Notes under the pieces: generated by a model
What the model was told of the DNA's origin: nothing
The model's database searches: none
What the model saw: only the letters and a program-made list of their open reading frames with translations
Shown here: positions 36,871 through 47,165 of the stretch, in pieces
Layout: each line of letters begins with the position of its first letter
Numbering within the stretch: the stretch's first letter is position 1
Origin: Methylophilaceae bacterium
Lineage (GTDB): Bacteria > Pseudomonadota > Gammaproteobacteria > Burkholderiales > Methylophilaceae
NCBI GenBank assembly: GCA_028823485.1
Contig: JAPKBG010000003.1
Location: forward strand, 1 to 52,897
Direction: 5' to 3'
DNA length: 52,897 bases
Translations under genes and position numbers: made by a program

Positions 36871-37715
36871 CTAGTAATGATTGGCCATCTCTAACAGCCT
36901 TCTAACACGTTCTTCCGTTTGCGGATGTGTGCTAGACAAGCCTTTTAGACCTTTACCTGACAATGGATTAATAATCATCATCTGCCCAGTCTCTGGGTGC
37001 ATTTCAGCCGTTTGGTTAGGCACTTGGCGCGCAAAATTTTGAATTTTTTCTAATGCACTAGCGGGGGCTTTAGAGTCTTTGCTAATTTCAGCACCCACTC
37101 TATCCGCTTCATATTCCCACCCACGTGAAATCGCCATTTGTATTAATGATGCTGCCATCGGCGCCAAAAACACCGCTAATAAAGCTACTATAGGGTTGCC
37201 TCCACGCCGCCACCCATCGCACCAAATCGTGCAAAAGAAGCAATCGCGCCAGCTACAGTTGCTGATATGGTAGGAATCAACGTGTCACGATGCTTAACGT
37301 GTTCCACCTCATGTACCATGACACTCCGTAATTCATGTTCATTTAATGCCTGCATAATACCTATGGTCGTTGCGACGGCTGCATGCTCTGGGTTTCTACC
37401 TGTGGCAAAAGCATTGGGCTGCTCATCAATCACATAGGCCTTAGGTATAGGCAACTTAGCATTTTCTGCCAGCTCTTTTACCATACTGTAGTAACCATGA
37501 AACGCTGTATTATATGACATGATTTCTTGCGCGCCATACAATTTCAGCACTGCCTTATCTGAGAACCAGTACGCATAAATATTCATCGCTCCTGCCACCG
37601 CCAACGCTAGCACCATCGCGCCAATGCCTCCGATAGATGGGCCTATCGTGCCAAACAGTGTAGTGAGCGCCGCCATCAACATGAATGTTTTAAGCCAGCT
37701 TCCTAACATACCCAA
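36871..37715 (-). pseudogene. htpX: Protease HtpX, interrupted by a frameshift
   Basis: Membrane zinc protease of family M48B, read in two frames. The first part (37715 to 37188, 175 residues) holds the N-terminal membrane helices and HEVEH in VMVHEVEHVKHRDTLI. The second (to 36871) continues with GNPIVALLAVFLAPMAAS, the ligand region EYEADRVGAEIS and the C-terminal STHPQTEERVRRLLEM. The two join at about 37195-37205 (run GGTGGCGGCGTGG) if one base is missing. The zinc motif residues between the Hs (VE rather than LS) are unusual. Either a true inactivating indel or a sequence error; two intact halves favour a recent event. Confidence 0.85.
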
Positions 37716-37785
37716 TCTCCTTTAAATGCCAACTGTACCAATATTGGATTAATCACCAGCAAACTAAACCGCCTACTAAAACCGC

Positions 37786-38727
37786 TTATTTAAAAATCTC
37801 ACCAACTCTCACGTGTTGCCCTTGAATAAACTGCATCGCATCCTGTCGTTTTCCACCAGGCATTTGCAATGCTTGGATACTCAACACTTGTTGCCCACAG
37901 GCCACATTGACTGCCTGACCCAATGCGATAATTTCACCCGCCTCTGCATGCTCTACTCTTTCTACATGCTCTTCTAGCACCGTAGCAAACCATATTCGAC
38001 AAGTGTTACCTCTAAATTGTGCGGTGGCAACAGGAAATGGATTAAATGCTCTAATTTGACGTGACAACTCAACGGCTGGCTTTTTCCAATCCAATACTGC
38101 TTCGGCTTTTTCTACTTTATGTGCATAAGTTACAAGCGACTCATCTTGTTGCTCAGCAGCTACGTGCCCCGTTGCTTGCAATGTTTGCATGGCTTCGGCC
38201 ATCAATAATGCGCCTTGCTCACTAATCACATCATGCAAAGTCTGTGTTGTATCGGTCTCTAAAATCGGAATGGCTTGTTTACTAATCATGGCACCAGCAT
38301 CTAGCTTTGGCACCACTTTCATAATGGTCACGCCTGTCTCCGCATCCCCCGCTAAAATCGCGCGATGAATCGGTGCTGCACCCCGCCACCGTGGCAGCAA
38401 TGAGCCGTGAATGTTGTAACAACCTTTTGTTGGCATGTTGAGTACTGAAGTAGGAATAATGAGTCCATAAGCTGCCACAATCATCACATCACACTGCACT
38501 GCGGCTATTTCAGCTTGCCCGTCTTCTGGCTTTAATGATACTGGCTGATAAACCCTTAGCCCATGTTGCACAGCCAATTGTTTGACTGGACTCGCACTCA
38601 ACTTCATCCCACGTCCGGCTGGCCGGTCTGGCTGCGTCAGCACCATCACAATTTCATGGCCTGCTTGAATGAGCACCGCTAAAGCTGCAACTGCGAACTC
38701 AGGTGTCCCTGCAAATATAATTTTCAT
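37786..38727 (-). CDS. fmt: Methionyl-tRNA formyltransferase
   Basis: Formylates initiator methionyl-tRNA using 10-formyl-THF. The 313-residue protein has the N-terminal formyltransferase domain (KIIFAGTPEFAVAALAVL; YGLIIPTSVLNMPTKGCYNIHGSLLPRWRGAAPIHRAI with the catalytic Asn/His, and DAGAMI) and the C-terminal tRNA-binding domain. Follows def on the minus strand after 24 bases, the standard def-fmt operon. Confidence 0.97.
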   Translation of the reverse strand: MKIIFAGTPEFAVAALAVLIQAGHEIVMVLTQPDRPAGRGMKLSASPVKQLAVQHGLRVYQPVSLKPEDGQAEIAAVQCDVMIVAAYGLIIPTSVLNMPTKGCYNIHGSLLPRWRGAAPIHRAILAGDAETGVTIMKVVPKLDAGAMISKQAIPILETDTTQTLHDVISEQGALLMAEAMQTLQATGHVAAEQQDESLVTYAHKVEKAEAVLDWKKPAVELSRQIRAFNPFPVATAQFRGNTCRIWFATVLEEHVERVEHAEAGEIIALGQAVNVACGQQVLSIQALQMPGGKRQDAMQFIQGQHVRVGEIFK

Positions 38728-38751
38728 ATGTCTGGCTATATCCTTGACCGC

Positions 38752-39267
38752 TTAATCCGCATTTTTTTCAAATTCACGCGCCTGTTTAATCAGCCTCTTT
38801 CTAATACGGTTGCGTTTCAGTGGTGACAAATATTCGACAAACACTTTGCCAAGCAAGTGATCTATTTCATGCTGGATACAAATCGCTAAAAGATCGCCAG
38901 CATCCGAGGTGAACTTTTTTCCATTTTCATCCAGGGCTTCAACCCTCACATTTTCTGCGCGTGTTACCGTCTCATAGACGCCAGGAACAGACAAGCAACC
39001 TTCTTCATACTCAGTTAGTCCGCTTTTTGCAACAATCTTAGGGTTAATGAACACCTGCAAATTATTTTGCTCTTTCGTGGTATCAATCACAATCAGTTGA
39101 ATATGCTGATCAACTTGTGTTGCCGCCAAACCTATACCTGGTGCGGCATACATGGTTTCTGCCATGTCTGAAACAAGCTGTCTAATCTCATCATTAACTG
39201 CTAAAACTGGTTTTGCCACCGTATGTAAACGTGGGTCGGGATAATTTATTATCGTTAAGGTTGCCAT
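38752..39267 (-). CDS. def: Peptide deformylase
   Basis: Removes the N-formyl group from nascent proteins. Three hallmark motifs are complete: [10 protein letters not shown] (motif 1), EGCLSVPG (motif 2, metal Cys) and QHEIDHLLG (motif 3, HExxH). Length 171 is normal. Divergent from the LysM gene; the ~100-base gap between them would hold both promoters. Confidence 0.98.
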   Translation of the reverse strand: MATLTIINYPDPRLHTVAKPVLAVNDEIRQLVSDMAETMYAAPGIGLAATQVDQHIQLIVIDTTKEQNNLQVFINPKIVAKSGLTEYEEGCLSVPGVYETVTRAENVRVEALDENGKKFTSDAGDLLAICIQHEIDHLLGKVFVEYLSPLKRNRIRKRLIKQAREFEKNAD

Positions 39268-39370
39268 ATCGTTATGTATTTTGCCAAAAAAACTTTATTT
39301 TTTAATGAATTACGTGATAAGTTTAACGTAACTTCTCGGATAAATTCTGCTATTTTACTGAGATCAATCA

Positions 39371-40392
39371 ATGTATAAAAAAATCTGCATCGCGTCATTA
39401 TAACGCTGCTTGTATTTACTTGCTTAAGCCTTAATGTTGTTGCTGATGAAATCCAACTAAACAAAGACCACCCTTATCGCCATATTGTCGCTAAAGGCGA
39501 TACACTTTGGGATGTTTCTGGCAAGCTTTTAAAAACCCCGTGGTTATGGCCAAAGCTATAGGCGATGAATCGCGATGAAATTAGAAATCCACATTTAATT
39601 TACCCAGATGATATTGTTATTCTTGATTTAAGTGGTACCTATCCAAAGCTTCGCTTATTACACGTCACAGTCAAATTAGAGCCAACAGCACGTGTTGAAG
39701 CATTAGTAAAAGAGGCTATTCAAACGGTTTCTCCTCACGTCATTACCCCATTCTTAACACAGCCTTTATTAAGTGAAAATGAACACTTAGCCGCGGCACC
39801 TCGCATTATTGCGGGCGCTGATGATCGCGTGATCATGAGTCCAGGCACCCATGTTTATATTAACGAAATCAAGGAAGAAGATGGTGAGAACTGGGGCATT
39901 TACAGACCTGGTGTGCAACTAGTTGACCCAGATACGAAAGAAGTGCTGGGAACAGAGGCTGTTCATTTAGGTGGTTTAAACATCACCCGCTATGGTGCAG
40001 CCGCATCAGCTGATATCTTCACAGCAAAAGAAGAGATTTTTGTAAAAGATCGCTTAGTCATTGCACCTGATGAAATACGAGGGCAGTTTGTTCCTCACGC
40101 ACCAGAGAGCCAAGTCAAAGGTCGTATCATTCGCATCCACGATGGCGTTTCTGCTGGTGTTGCAGAAGCAGGCCCAAACTCAGTGGTTGCAATCAACCTC
40201 GGCCAGCAAGATGGATTGGAAGTTGGCCATGTGCTTGCTATCAGCCGCTATGATCGTATCATTACGGACCCTGAATACAAGAAGCCAAAATCCAGCCAAA
40301 AAGAACCCGCTATAGAAGCTGGCCAAGTTGAGTTGCCAGATGAACGTGTTGGCTTGCTCATGGTATTTAGATCATTTGATCGTGTTTCTTAG
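39371..40392 (+). pseudogene. LysM-domain exported protein, disrupted by frameshift and amber stop
   Basis: Homologues of the LysM protein between def and dprA start with a signal peptide and a LysM domain. Here ATG 39371 is followed by ATAAAAAAATC; with one more A it reads MYKKNLHRVIITLLVFTCLS, a good signal peptide. The LysM part reads YRHIVAKGDTLWDVSGKLLK then PWLWPKL, and then TAG (39559-39561) where the family has Trp (TGG). The frame continues intact as AMNRDEIRNPHLIYPDDIV and a long C-terminal domain to 40392. From an internal ATG at 39565 the 275-residue remainder could be made, but it would lack the signal and half the LysM domain. Confidence 0.8.
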
Positions 40393-40461
40393 GGTCTTAT
40401 TATGCGGTCATCTAATGTAATTTACACATTGGATGCCGTACACACACCGTAAAAAAACATT

Positions 40462-40493
40462 AAACTAAAACTAAAACTAAAACTAAAACTAAC
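40462..40493. repeat. Hexanucleotide tandem repeat (CTAAAA, about five copies)
   Basis: CTAAAA units begin at 40465, 40471, 40477, 40483 and 40489 between the broken LysM gene and broken dprA. Simple-sequence tract upstream of the dprA start region. Confidence 0.7.
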
Positions 40494-40504
40494 AATGATT
40501 ATAA

Positions 40505-41524
40505 ATGGAAACCATCCGAGCATATTCTGACGGTGCTGCATTTTGGATTGCGCTCAGCCAGATTAAAGGAAGTAGTCAGCGCAGAAATTGCATCCATGAT
40601 CAAGCAGGGGCTAGATATTGGCGCTATCCAACCAGCGCTTGATTGGCTTCAAAAAGATAACACTCACCTAGTTACCTTAGCTGACAAGACATACCCACAA
40701 TCCTTATTGCAAATCAGCAATCCACCTGCCGTACTATATGGCATTGGTCATTTGCGTTGGTTAAACCATCCATTAATTGCCATGGTTGGCATCCGCAATG
40801 CAACACCGTAAGGTGAAAGAAATGAAGAAAATTTTGCAGAAAATTTATGCACACAGGCCTTATGTGTAGTAAGCGGAATGGCATTAGGGATTGATGGTGC
40901 AGCCCATCGTGGTGCATTAAAAAGCAATGGTGCCGCTATCGCTGTGTTCGGAACAGGTCTCGATATTGTGTATCCAGCCAAGCATAGGAACTTAGCACAC
41001 AAAATAGCTGAGCGAGGTCTTATTCTTTCCGAATTTCCGCTAAGCATGCCATCTAAAGCAAAAAATTTCCCACGCCGTAACATTCTGATTAGCGGCTTAA
41101 GTTTAGGCTGTTTAGTGGTTGAAGCCAATTTGATAGCGGCTCAATGATTAGTGCGCGTTTAGCCTCTGAACAGGGCCGTGAAGTTTTTGCTATCCCAGGC
41201 TCCATTGATTCGCTCGCCTCTAAAGGCTGTCACCATTTAATTAAACAAGGGGCTAAATTAGTAGAAAGTTCGACTGACATCCTGGAAGAGTTAAAACATT
41301 TAGTGCCCGAACAGCAATCACGTAATGTCGAAGCTAAAAGTGATGAAATAACGTCCGAGGATAATAATTTATTAAGCGCCATGGGTTTTTATGCCATTAG
41401 CTTCGAGTCATTACTTAAAATATCGAGATTGACGGCAGAAGCACTTTCATCCATGCTGATGGTGTTGGAATTAGAAAGCAAAGTCACCACGCCAGCAGGT
41501 GGTCATTATCAACGTCTTATATAG
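40505..41524 (+). pseudogene. dprA: DNA processing protein DprA, multiply disrupted
   Basis: DprA protects incoming single-stranded DNA and loads RecA in natural transformation. ATG 40505 leads to FWIALSQIKG, then the frame shifts (~40570) to VSAEIASMIKQGLDIGAI. An in-frame TAA at 40809-40811 interrupts RNATP-GERN, where Gln (CAA) is usual. The same frame continues with VVSGMALGIDGAAHRGAL and FPRRNILISGLSLGCLVVEAN, then a second shift near 41130 leads to GSMISARLASEQGREVFAIP and the C-terminal winged-helix part. At least three lesions, so almost certainly non-functional if the sequence is right. Confidence 0.88.
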
Positions 41525-41536
41525 TCAGGAAAATAT

Positions 41537-41995
41537 ATGTTTGAAGTTTTAGTATTCATGTTCAAAAATTATTTTGCCAATCAAACGATACTTGATGATG
41601 CCGAAATAGAGCAGGAGCTGTCAGAGGCTGGGTTCGAACAAGATGACATCCTAAGTGCATTTAACTGGTTTGAATCAATGAAGTCTACGCTGAACACACT
41701 AGAATTGGATTACGCTCACGCCAAAACTGCGATTCGTATTTTCACTGCCAATGAGTCAAAAAGAATTGATACGGAAAGCTTGGGGTTCTTAATTTTCCTA
41801 CAACAAGCGAACGTGATTAATGATGTTGAGCGTGACTTAGTGATTGATCGCGCTATGGCGCTCAATAAGACGAAAATCAGCATTGAAGAAACGCGCTGGA
41901 TTACCATGATAGCACTGTGGAGCCAAGGACGTGATAAAGACTACTCCTTTGTGGAAGACGCGCTGTTTAACCCGCGCGGCTCTACAATACAATAA
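41537..41995 (+). CDS. smg: Smg family protein (DUF494)
   Basis: Protein of 152 residues matching the Smg/DUF494 family (MFEVLVFMFKNYFANQT; ELSEAGFEQDDILSAFNWF; RGSTIQ-type end). Function is not firmly established; the gene classically sits after dprA and before topA. Here dprA is broken and topA does not follow; metF converges from the other strand. The frame is intact. AGGAAAATAT lies just upstream of the ATG. Confidence 0.92.
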   Translation: MFEVLVFMFKNYFANQTILDDAEIEQELSEAGFEQDDILSAFNWFESMKSTLNTLELDYAHAKTAIRIFTANESKRIDTESLGFLIFLQQANVINDVERDLVIDRAMALNKTKISIEETRWITMIALWSQGRDKDYSFVEDALFNPRGSTIQ

Positions 41996-42022
41996 TTCAA
42001 CCACTCAGCTTAACGCGATAAA

Positions 42023-42865
42023 TTACTTTTTACGCATTAAGCCTGCATCATTAATGATGGTAGTAATCGTTGCTGCTTGATTTAAGGTGTAAAAGTGGAA
42101 GTTTGGCACACCAGCTAATAACAACTTTTCACACAGTTCACTCATCACGTCCGTGCCAAAAGCCCTTAATGAAGTTAAATCATCTCCATACGCCTCTAAG
42201 CGCAAACGTAACCAACGTGGAATCTCTGCACCACAAATACCAGAAAATCGCGCAAGCTGTGTATAGTTATAGATAGGCATAATCCCTGGCACAATCGGCA
42301 CACGGATACCCGCTTTATAGCAGCTTTCTAAAAACTGGAAGTAAGCATCTACATTGTAAAAATACTGTGTAATCGCAGAATCTGCACCTGTATCCACTTT
42401 ACGTTTTAGATTGTCAATATCATCAGCTGCTGATCGTGCTTCAGGATGAAATTCTGGGTAAGCTGCAACTTCTATATGAAACCAATCACCCGTTTCTTGG
42501 CGAATAAAAGCCACTAAATCCACCGCATATTTAAAATCACCCGTACTGACTTCACCTGATGGCACATCACCACGTAATACAACCAATCGCTTAATGTCTT
42601 TTTCTTGATAGGCTTTCAGGAGTTCTACAATTTCTGCTTTGCTAGATGAGATGCAAGAGATATGGGGCGCTGCTTGATAACCTTCATCTTGTATTTCAAA
42701 CACTGTATCCATCGTTCGATCCCGTGTAGAGCCGCCTGCCCCAAAGGTAACAGAGAAGAATTCTGGTTTAAATACAGCCAGCTTCTGACGCGTTTCACGT
42801 AAGTTAGCAATGCCACCTTCTGTTTTTGGTGGAAAGAATTCAAAACTTAATGATGTTTTTTTCAT
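42023..42865 (-). CDS. metF: Methylenetetrahydrofolate reductase
   Basis: Flavoenzyme of 280 residues that makes 5-methyl-THF for methionine synthesis. Motifs are SFEFFPPKTEGG near the N-terminus (substrate Glu), FFSVTFGAGGSTRDRT, LVVLRGDVPSGE, and the FAD/folate region AAYPEFHPEA and DSAITQYFYN. ATG 42865 is chosen because upstream in-frame codons extend into the neighbouring gene. It follows ahcY and a small membrane gene on the minus strand, so all three may be read from the ahcY promoter and SAH riboswitch. Confidence 0.95.
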   Translation of the reverse strand: MKKTSLSFEFFPPKTEGGIANLRETRQKLAVFKPEFFSVTFGAGGSTRDRTMDTVFEIQDEGYQAAPHISCISSSKAEIVELLKAYQEKDIKRLVVLRGDVPSGEVSTGDFKYAVDLVAFIRQETGDWFHIEVAAYPEFHPEARSAADDIDNLKRKVDTGADSAITQYFYNVDAYFQFLESCYKAGIRVPIVPGIMPIYNYTQLARFSGICGAEIPRWLRLRLEAYGDDLTSLRAFGTDVMSELCEKLLLAGVPNFHFYTLNQAATITTIINDAGLMRKK

Positions 42866-42878
42866 ATTGATACTCAAT

Positions 42879-43153
42879 TCAATTTCTTCGAGATGACCTC
42901 TTACCCAGGATAAGGTTAGCCAACACCCAAGCAACCATACTATAAGCGAGCGCGCCTATGATGCCTGCAAACATCGTTCGCACTTCAAATCCTTGCAGAT
43001 AATGCCCAACACCCCAAACGAGAAACCCATTAATCACAATGACAACAGCTGCAACCAGCGCGACATCTAACCCTGTCACATGGGTATCAGGGATGAGATA
43101 AGCTACTAGCAACAATGCCAATGCATTCAGCACCCAGCTAAGTAAAACCGCAT
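42879..43153 (-). pseudogene. Phage-holin-family (4-TM) small membrane protein, apparent frameshift at the 5' end
   Basis: The body (VLNALALLLVAYLIPDTHVT ... WVLANLILGKRSSRRN) is a small four-helix membrane protein of the family annotated 'phage holin family' (PF04020-like), common next to ahcY/metF in betaproteobacteria. The expected start, ATG 43153 with GGAG upstream, reads MRFYLAGC then stop. One extra T in its TTTT run would give MRFLLSWVLNALALL, the usual family opening. As it stands, a GTG at 43133 gives an 84-residue product missing about seven residues. Function unknown. Confidence 0.7.
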
Positions 43154-43214
43154 CCCCGACTCCAATCTAATAAAAATAGTGCGCTAAATGAATAGTGCAG
43201 TATTAACAATGTGA

Positions 43215-44636
43215 CTAGTAACGATAATGCTCAGGCTTATAAGGGCCTTTAACATCCACGCTAATATAGTCAGCTTGCTCTTGAGTCAATTCAGTTAGCT
43301 CAGCATTCAATTTTACCAATTGCAATCTAGCTACCTTCTCATCCAAGTGCTTCGCTAAGGTATATACACCCAGTGGGTAATCTTTTGTTTTAGTAAACAA
43401 CTCGATTTGTGCAATCGTTTGGTTAGCAAAACTAGAGCTCATCACATAACTAGGATGGCCAGTACCGCAACCTAAGTTCACTAGACGACCTTTAGCAAGT
43501 AATGTAATACGGTTACCATTAGGGAAAATCACTTGGTCGACTTGTGGTTTAATTTCATCCCACACATATTGCTCTAATGAAGCAACATCAATTTCGTTAT
43601 CGAAGTGACCAATATTACACACAATGGCTTGGTTTTTCATGCGAGTCATATGGTCATGATTAATCACATGGTAGTTACCTGTGGCTGTGACGAAAATATC
43701 GGCATGCTCACAAGCATATTCCATCGTTACAACGCGATAGCCTTCCATCGCTGCTTGTAATGCACAAATCGGGTCAATTTCTGTTACCCATACTTGAGCA
43801 GATAAAGCGCGCAATGCTTGCGCAGAGCCTTTACCCACATCACCATAACCAATCACAACAGCGACTTTACCAGCAATCATCACGTCAGTTGCACGCTTAA
43901 TCGCATCCACTAATGATTCACGACAGCCATATAAGTTGTCAAACTTAGCCTTAGTCACAGAGTCATTTACATTAATCGCAGGGAAAGCTAACTTACCCTC
44001 TTCAAACATTTGGTATAAACGATGGACGCCTGTTGTGGTTTCTTCCGTTACACCTTTGATTTCAGCGATACGTGTTGAATAAAAATTAGGATCTGTTTTT
44101 AGTTTTGCTTTAATTGAATTGAATAAGCAAATCTCTTCTTCTGAACCTGGGTTATCTAAAATAGAGATGTCTTTTTCTGCATCTTGTCCGATGTGCAATA
44201 GCTGCGTAGCATCACAGCCATCGTCCAAAATCATGTTTGAGTACTGTGGATTACCATTTGCATCATTCGGCCAGTCAAAAATGCGATGTGTGTAATCCCA
44301 GTACTCATCTAATGTCTCACCTTTAATGGCAAAAACTGACGTGCCTCCTGCAGCAATTGCAGCAGCAGCATGGTTTTGTGTTGAATAGACATTACATGAT
44401 GCCCAACGCACGTCAGCGCCTAAATCTTTCAATGTTTCAATCAGCACCGCTGTTTGAATCGTCATGTGAAGTGAGCCCGTAATACGCGCACCTTTAAGTG
44501 GTTGCGCAGCGGCATATTCTTCACGAATCGCCATTAAGCCAGGCATTTCGATTTCAGCAATCGCAATTTCTTTACGGCCAAAATTGGCTAAACCAATATC
44601 AGCAATGATATAGTCTTGATTAGCTACAGTGTTCAT
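43215..44636 (-). CDS. ahcY: Adenosylhomocysteinase
   Basis: Hydrolyses S-adenosylhomocysteine to adenosine and homocysteine, keeping the activated methyl cycle running. Length 473. Motifs are [32 protein letters not shown], the NAD-binding [16 protein letters not shown], and the C-terminal [10 protein letters not shown] with the essential Lys-Tyr. It is under an SAH riboswitch just upstream. Followed by the holin-like gene and metF on the same strand. Confidence 0.98.
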   Translation of the reverse strand: MNTVANQDYIIADIGLANFGRKEIAIAEIEMPGLMAIREEYAAAQPLKGARITGSLHMTIQTAVLIETLKDLGADVRWASCNVYSTQNHAAAAIAAGGTSVFAIKGETLDEYWDYTHRIFDWPNDANGNPQYSNMILDDGCDATQLLHIGQDAEKDISILDNPGSEEEICLFNSIKAKLKTDPNFYSTRIAEIKGVTEETTTGVHRLYQMFEEGKLAFPAINVNDSVTKAKFDNLYGCRESLVDAIKRATDVMIAGKVAVVIGYGDVGKGSAQALRALSAQVWVTEIDPICALQAAMEGYRVVTMEYACEHADIFVTATGNYHVINHDHMTRMKNQAIVCNIGHFDNEIDVASLEQYVWDEIKPQVDQVIFPNGNRITLLAKGRLVNLGCGTGHPSYVMSSSFANQTIAQIELFTKTKDYPLGVYTLAKHLDEKVARLQLVKLNAELTELTQEQADYISVDVKGPYKPEHYRY

Positions 44637-44729
44637 ATTCTTCCTTTAATAAATGAAAACTGAGCAAGGAAATTAAGTCTTTGGAAGCAAAACGCTCACC
44701 TTTTAGTTTCCGTGCTCGCACAGTAAAAA

Positions 44730-44793
44730 GTGAACGTAGTTAATACAATTCTAAGCCTGGGAGTATGGGAATACCCTCGCAACGTTCCTCAGA
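44730..44793 (-). ncRNA. S-adenosylhomocysteine (SAH) riboswitch
   Basis: Minus-strand leader of ahcY. P1 is formed by TCTGAG (44793-44788) and CTTAGA (44756-44751). The conserved AGGAACGTTGCGAGGG runs from P1 into P2, whose GAGGG pairs with the CTCCC just before CAGGCTTAGA. GAACGT inside (about 44787-44782) is exactly complementary to ACGTTC (44737-44732), the downstream pseudoknot. The order and spacing match the Rfam-type SAH riboswitch, known upstream of ahcY in proteobacteria, where SAH binding turns expression on. Confidence 0.9.
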
Positions 44794-44801
44794 AGATTAA
44801 C

Positions 44802-44830
44802 ATTATATCGCCAAATCAATCATTTGCAAA
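44802..44830 (-). promoter_or_regulatory. Sigma-70 promoter of ahcY
   Basis: Minus strand: -35 TTTGCA (44830-44825), 17-base spacer, perfect -10 TATAAT (44807-44802). Transcription would start within a few bases of the riboswitch P1 stem. Confidence 0.65.
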
Positions 44831-44894
44831 AAATTAGACACTGGCATCCGTCCAGAGCGCACCTATATTATCAAACACAAGCTAAACTGATTTA

Positions 44895-44921
44895 AAAAAG
44901 AGGGCTTTTAACCCTCTTTTT
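44895..44921 (-). terminator. Rho-independent terminator of metK
   Basis: AAAAAGAGGG and CCCTCTTTTT form a perfect 10-bp stem around a 7-base loop, A/T tracts on both flanks. It lies 30 bases beyond the metK stop and before the ahcY promoter. Confidence 0.9.
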
Positions 44922-44950
44922 CACCTACCTAACCAATAACAATCTACTTT

Positions 44951-46114
44951 TTAAATTCCTGCTGCCGCCTTCAAAGTTGCCGCCTTATCTGTTCTTTCCC
45001 ATGTAAACTCTGGCTCTTCGCGGCCAAAGTGACCATACGCTGCAGTTTTAGCGTAAATAGGGCGTAATAAATCAAGCATTTGTACAATGCCTTTAGGACG
45101 TAAATCAAAGTGCTCTCGAACCAATGCGGTGATTTTTTCATCAGCGATTTTACCCGTGCCATAAGTATCAACCATGATAGAGGTTGGCTGTGCGACGCCA
45201 ATGGCATAGCTCACCTGCACTAAGCATTTATCTGCCAAGCCTGCGGCTACAATGTTTTTAGCGACATAACGGCTTGCATACGCTGCTGAACGATCGACTT
45301 TCGTAGGGTCTTTACCAGAGAAAGCACCGCCACCATGTGGAGCCGCGCCACCGTAAGTATCCACAATAATTTTACGGCCTGTTAAACCACAATCTCCTTG
45401 TGGCCCACCAATCACAAAACGGCCTGTAGGGTTAACCAAATACTTAATATCACCTTTAATTAAATCTTGCGGCAACATTGGTTTAATAATCTCTTCAATC
45501 GTTGCCTCTCGAATGTCTTCTAAAGTCATATCTGGCATATGTTGTGTTGAAATTAAAACCGTATCAATTTTATGTGGCTTACCATCGACATATTGAACAG
45601 TCACTTGTGCTTTTGCATCCGGCAATAACCAAGGCAAGCTACCATCTTTACGTAATTGCGCCTGGCGCTCCATCAAGCGATGGCTTAACCAGATAGGCAA
45701 TGGCATTAAAGATGGCGTTTCTTTAACTGCATAACCAAACATTAAACCTTGATCACCAGCACCAATCTCAAGCGGGTCATCGTGCGCAGCATCAACACCT
45801 TGTGCAATATCAGGTGACTGCTTGTCATAAGCAACCATCACGGCGCAAGACTTATAGTCGATACCGTAATCGCCATTATCATAGCCAATACGTTTAAGCG
45901 TTTCACGTGCAACTTTAATATAGTCTACGTTTGCAGTCGTCGTAATCTCACCAGCTAATACAATCAAGCCAGTGTTAGCTAACGTCTCAGCTGCAACACG
46001 TGCTGTTGGGTCTTGTTCTAGGATAGCGTCTAAAACACTATCAGAAACTTGGTCTGCTAATTTGTCGGGATGGCCTTCAGAAACAGATTCTGAGGTAAAA
46101 AGATATTCGTTCAT
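44951..46114 (-). CDS. metK: S-adenosylmethionine synthase
   Basis: Makes SAM from methionine and ATP. From ATG 46114 it has 387 residues, the usual length; the longer in-frame ATG at 46162 would add 16 untypical residues. Motifs are [33 protein letters not shown], and the P-loop-like [20 protein letters not shown] short AAGG ribosome site precedes the ATG. It has its own terminator, so it is separate from the ahcY unit. dapF is divergent. Confidence 0.98.
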   Translation of the reverse strand: MNEYLFTSESVSEGHPDKLADQVSDSVLDAILEQDPTARVAAETLANTGLIVLAGEITTTANVDYIKVARETLKRIGYDNGDYGIDYKSCAVMVAYDKQSPDIAQGVDAAHDDPLEIGAGDQGLMFGYAVKETPSLMPLPIWLSHRLMERQAQLRKDGSLPWLLPDAKAQVTVQYVDGKPHKIDTVLISTQHMPDMTLEDIREATIEEIIKPMLPQDLIKGDIKYLVNPTGRFVIGGPQGDCGLTGRKIIVDTYGGAAPHGGGAFSGKDPTKVDRSAAYASRYVAKNIVAAGLADKCLVQVSYAIGVAQPTSIMVDTYGTGKIADEKITALVREHFDLRPKGIVQMLDLLRPIYAKTAAYGHFGREEPEFTWERTDKAATLKAAAGI

Positions 46115-46291
46115 TGTATGCCTTGAAAATAAAAAGTTAATAAATATGGAGAAATGACGCATTAACTAAAGGCTAAAGCTAACGCACCAGAACACCGCAC
46201 TTGGCATTGTAGATGAATTTATGTTGTACATATACAAATATTTACCGTGCGCACATACTAAAGTCTTTCTCAATACAGTATTATCAGCAGT

Positions 46292-47122
46292 ATGAAAGTT
46301 AACTTTACGAAAATGCAAGGTATAGGCAATGACTTTGTTGTCATTGATCGTGTCACAACATCCATCACATTAACCACAACGCAAATCCAACATATTGCCA
46401 ATCGTTTCTTTGGTGTAGGTTGCGACCAGCTGCTCATGGTCGAAAAAAGTGACACAGCCAATGTCGACTTTCGCTATCGAATTTTCAATGCGGATGGTGG
46501 CGAAGTAGAACATTGCGGCAATGGTGCGCGCTGCTTTGTGCGTTTTGTTGTTGATAAAGGATTAACCAAGAAACATCAAATTACTGTTGAAACAGCAAGC
46601 GGTATCATTATCCTTAAATTACAACCAAACGGTGATGTGGTGGTCGACATGGGGCCTCCAAACCTTGAGCCAGACAGCCTGCCCTTTTTAGCCGCACAAA
46701 GACAGCCGCAATATACACTGCGTCTCACCGATGGCGTCATCCCAGTATCTGCTGTTTCCATGGGCAACCCACACGCTGTGGTGTTGGTCGATAATGTAGA
46801 AACCGCTGCTGTCAGTAAGCTTGGTCCTCAAATTGAATCCCACTCACAATTTCCTCAACATGTAAATGCTGGGTTTATGCAAGTTGTCAATTCGCATGAA
46901 ATCAATTTGCGGGTTTATGAGCGTGGCAGTGGTGAAACACTGGCTTGTGGCACGGGTGCATGTGCCGCGGTGGTCAGCGGCATCCAATTAAACTTGCTAC
47001 AATCCCCCGTATTAGTGAATATGCGTGGGGGGCAGCTGCAGATTGAATGGGCGGGTGAAACACAATCTGTAATGATGACAGGCCCAGCAGAAATTGTCTT
47101 TGAAGGCCAAATAGAGCTGTAA
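46292..47122 (+). CDS. dapF: Diaminopimelate epimerase
   Basis: Converts LL- to meso-diaminopimelate for lysine and peptidoglycan. The 276-residue protein has both catalytic cysteines, in EHCGNGARC (near residue 73) and [12 protein letters not shown] (near 215), plus the opening [15 protein letters not shown]. Complete. DUF484 and xerC follow on the same strand, the well-known dapF-DUF484-xerC order. Confidence 0.97.
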   Translation: MKVNFTKMQGIGNDFVVIDRVTTSITLTTTQIQHIANRFFGVGCDQLLMVEKSDTANVDFRYRIFNADGGEVEHCGNGARCFVRFVVDKGLTKKHQITVETASGIIILKLQPNGDVVVDMGPPNLEPDSLPFLAAQRQPQYTLRLTDGVIPVSAVSMGNPHAVVLVDNVETAAVSKLGPQIESHSQFPQHVNAGFMQVVNSHEINLRVYERGSGETLACGTGACAAVVSGIQLNLLQSPVLVNMRGGQLQIEWAGETQSVMMTGPAEIVFEGQIEL

Positions 47123-47165
47123 AAATAGCTTTCCAAAAAATTAAAATTGAATATTAGGATTAACC

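Noticed and set aside
39255-39464. Minus-strand 69-codon ORF upstream of def
   Set aside because: Overlaps the def start and the LysM signal-peptide region on the other strand; no protein-like features.
40462-40493. CTAAAA repeats as a CRISPR-like or origin iteron array
   Set aside because: Units are six bases with no spacers and no DnaA-box-like sequence nearby; simple-sequence repeat only.
39559-40811. Recoded stop codons (TAG in LysM, TAA in dprA)
   Set aside because: Two different stop codons in two genes that also carry frameshifts, while intact genes use both as real stops, argue for decay or error and against recoding.
42879-43133. True prophage holin gene
   Set aside because: The family name is misleading; this is a chromosomal 4-TM protein next to ahcY/metF and no phage genes are nearby.
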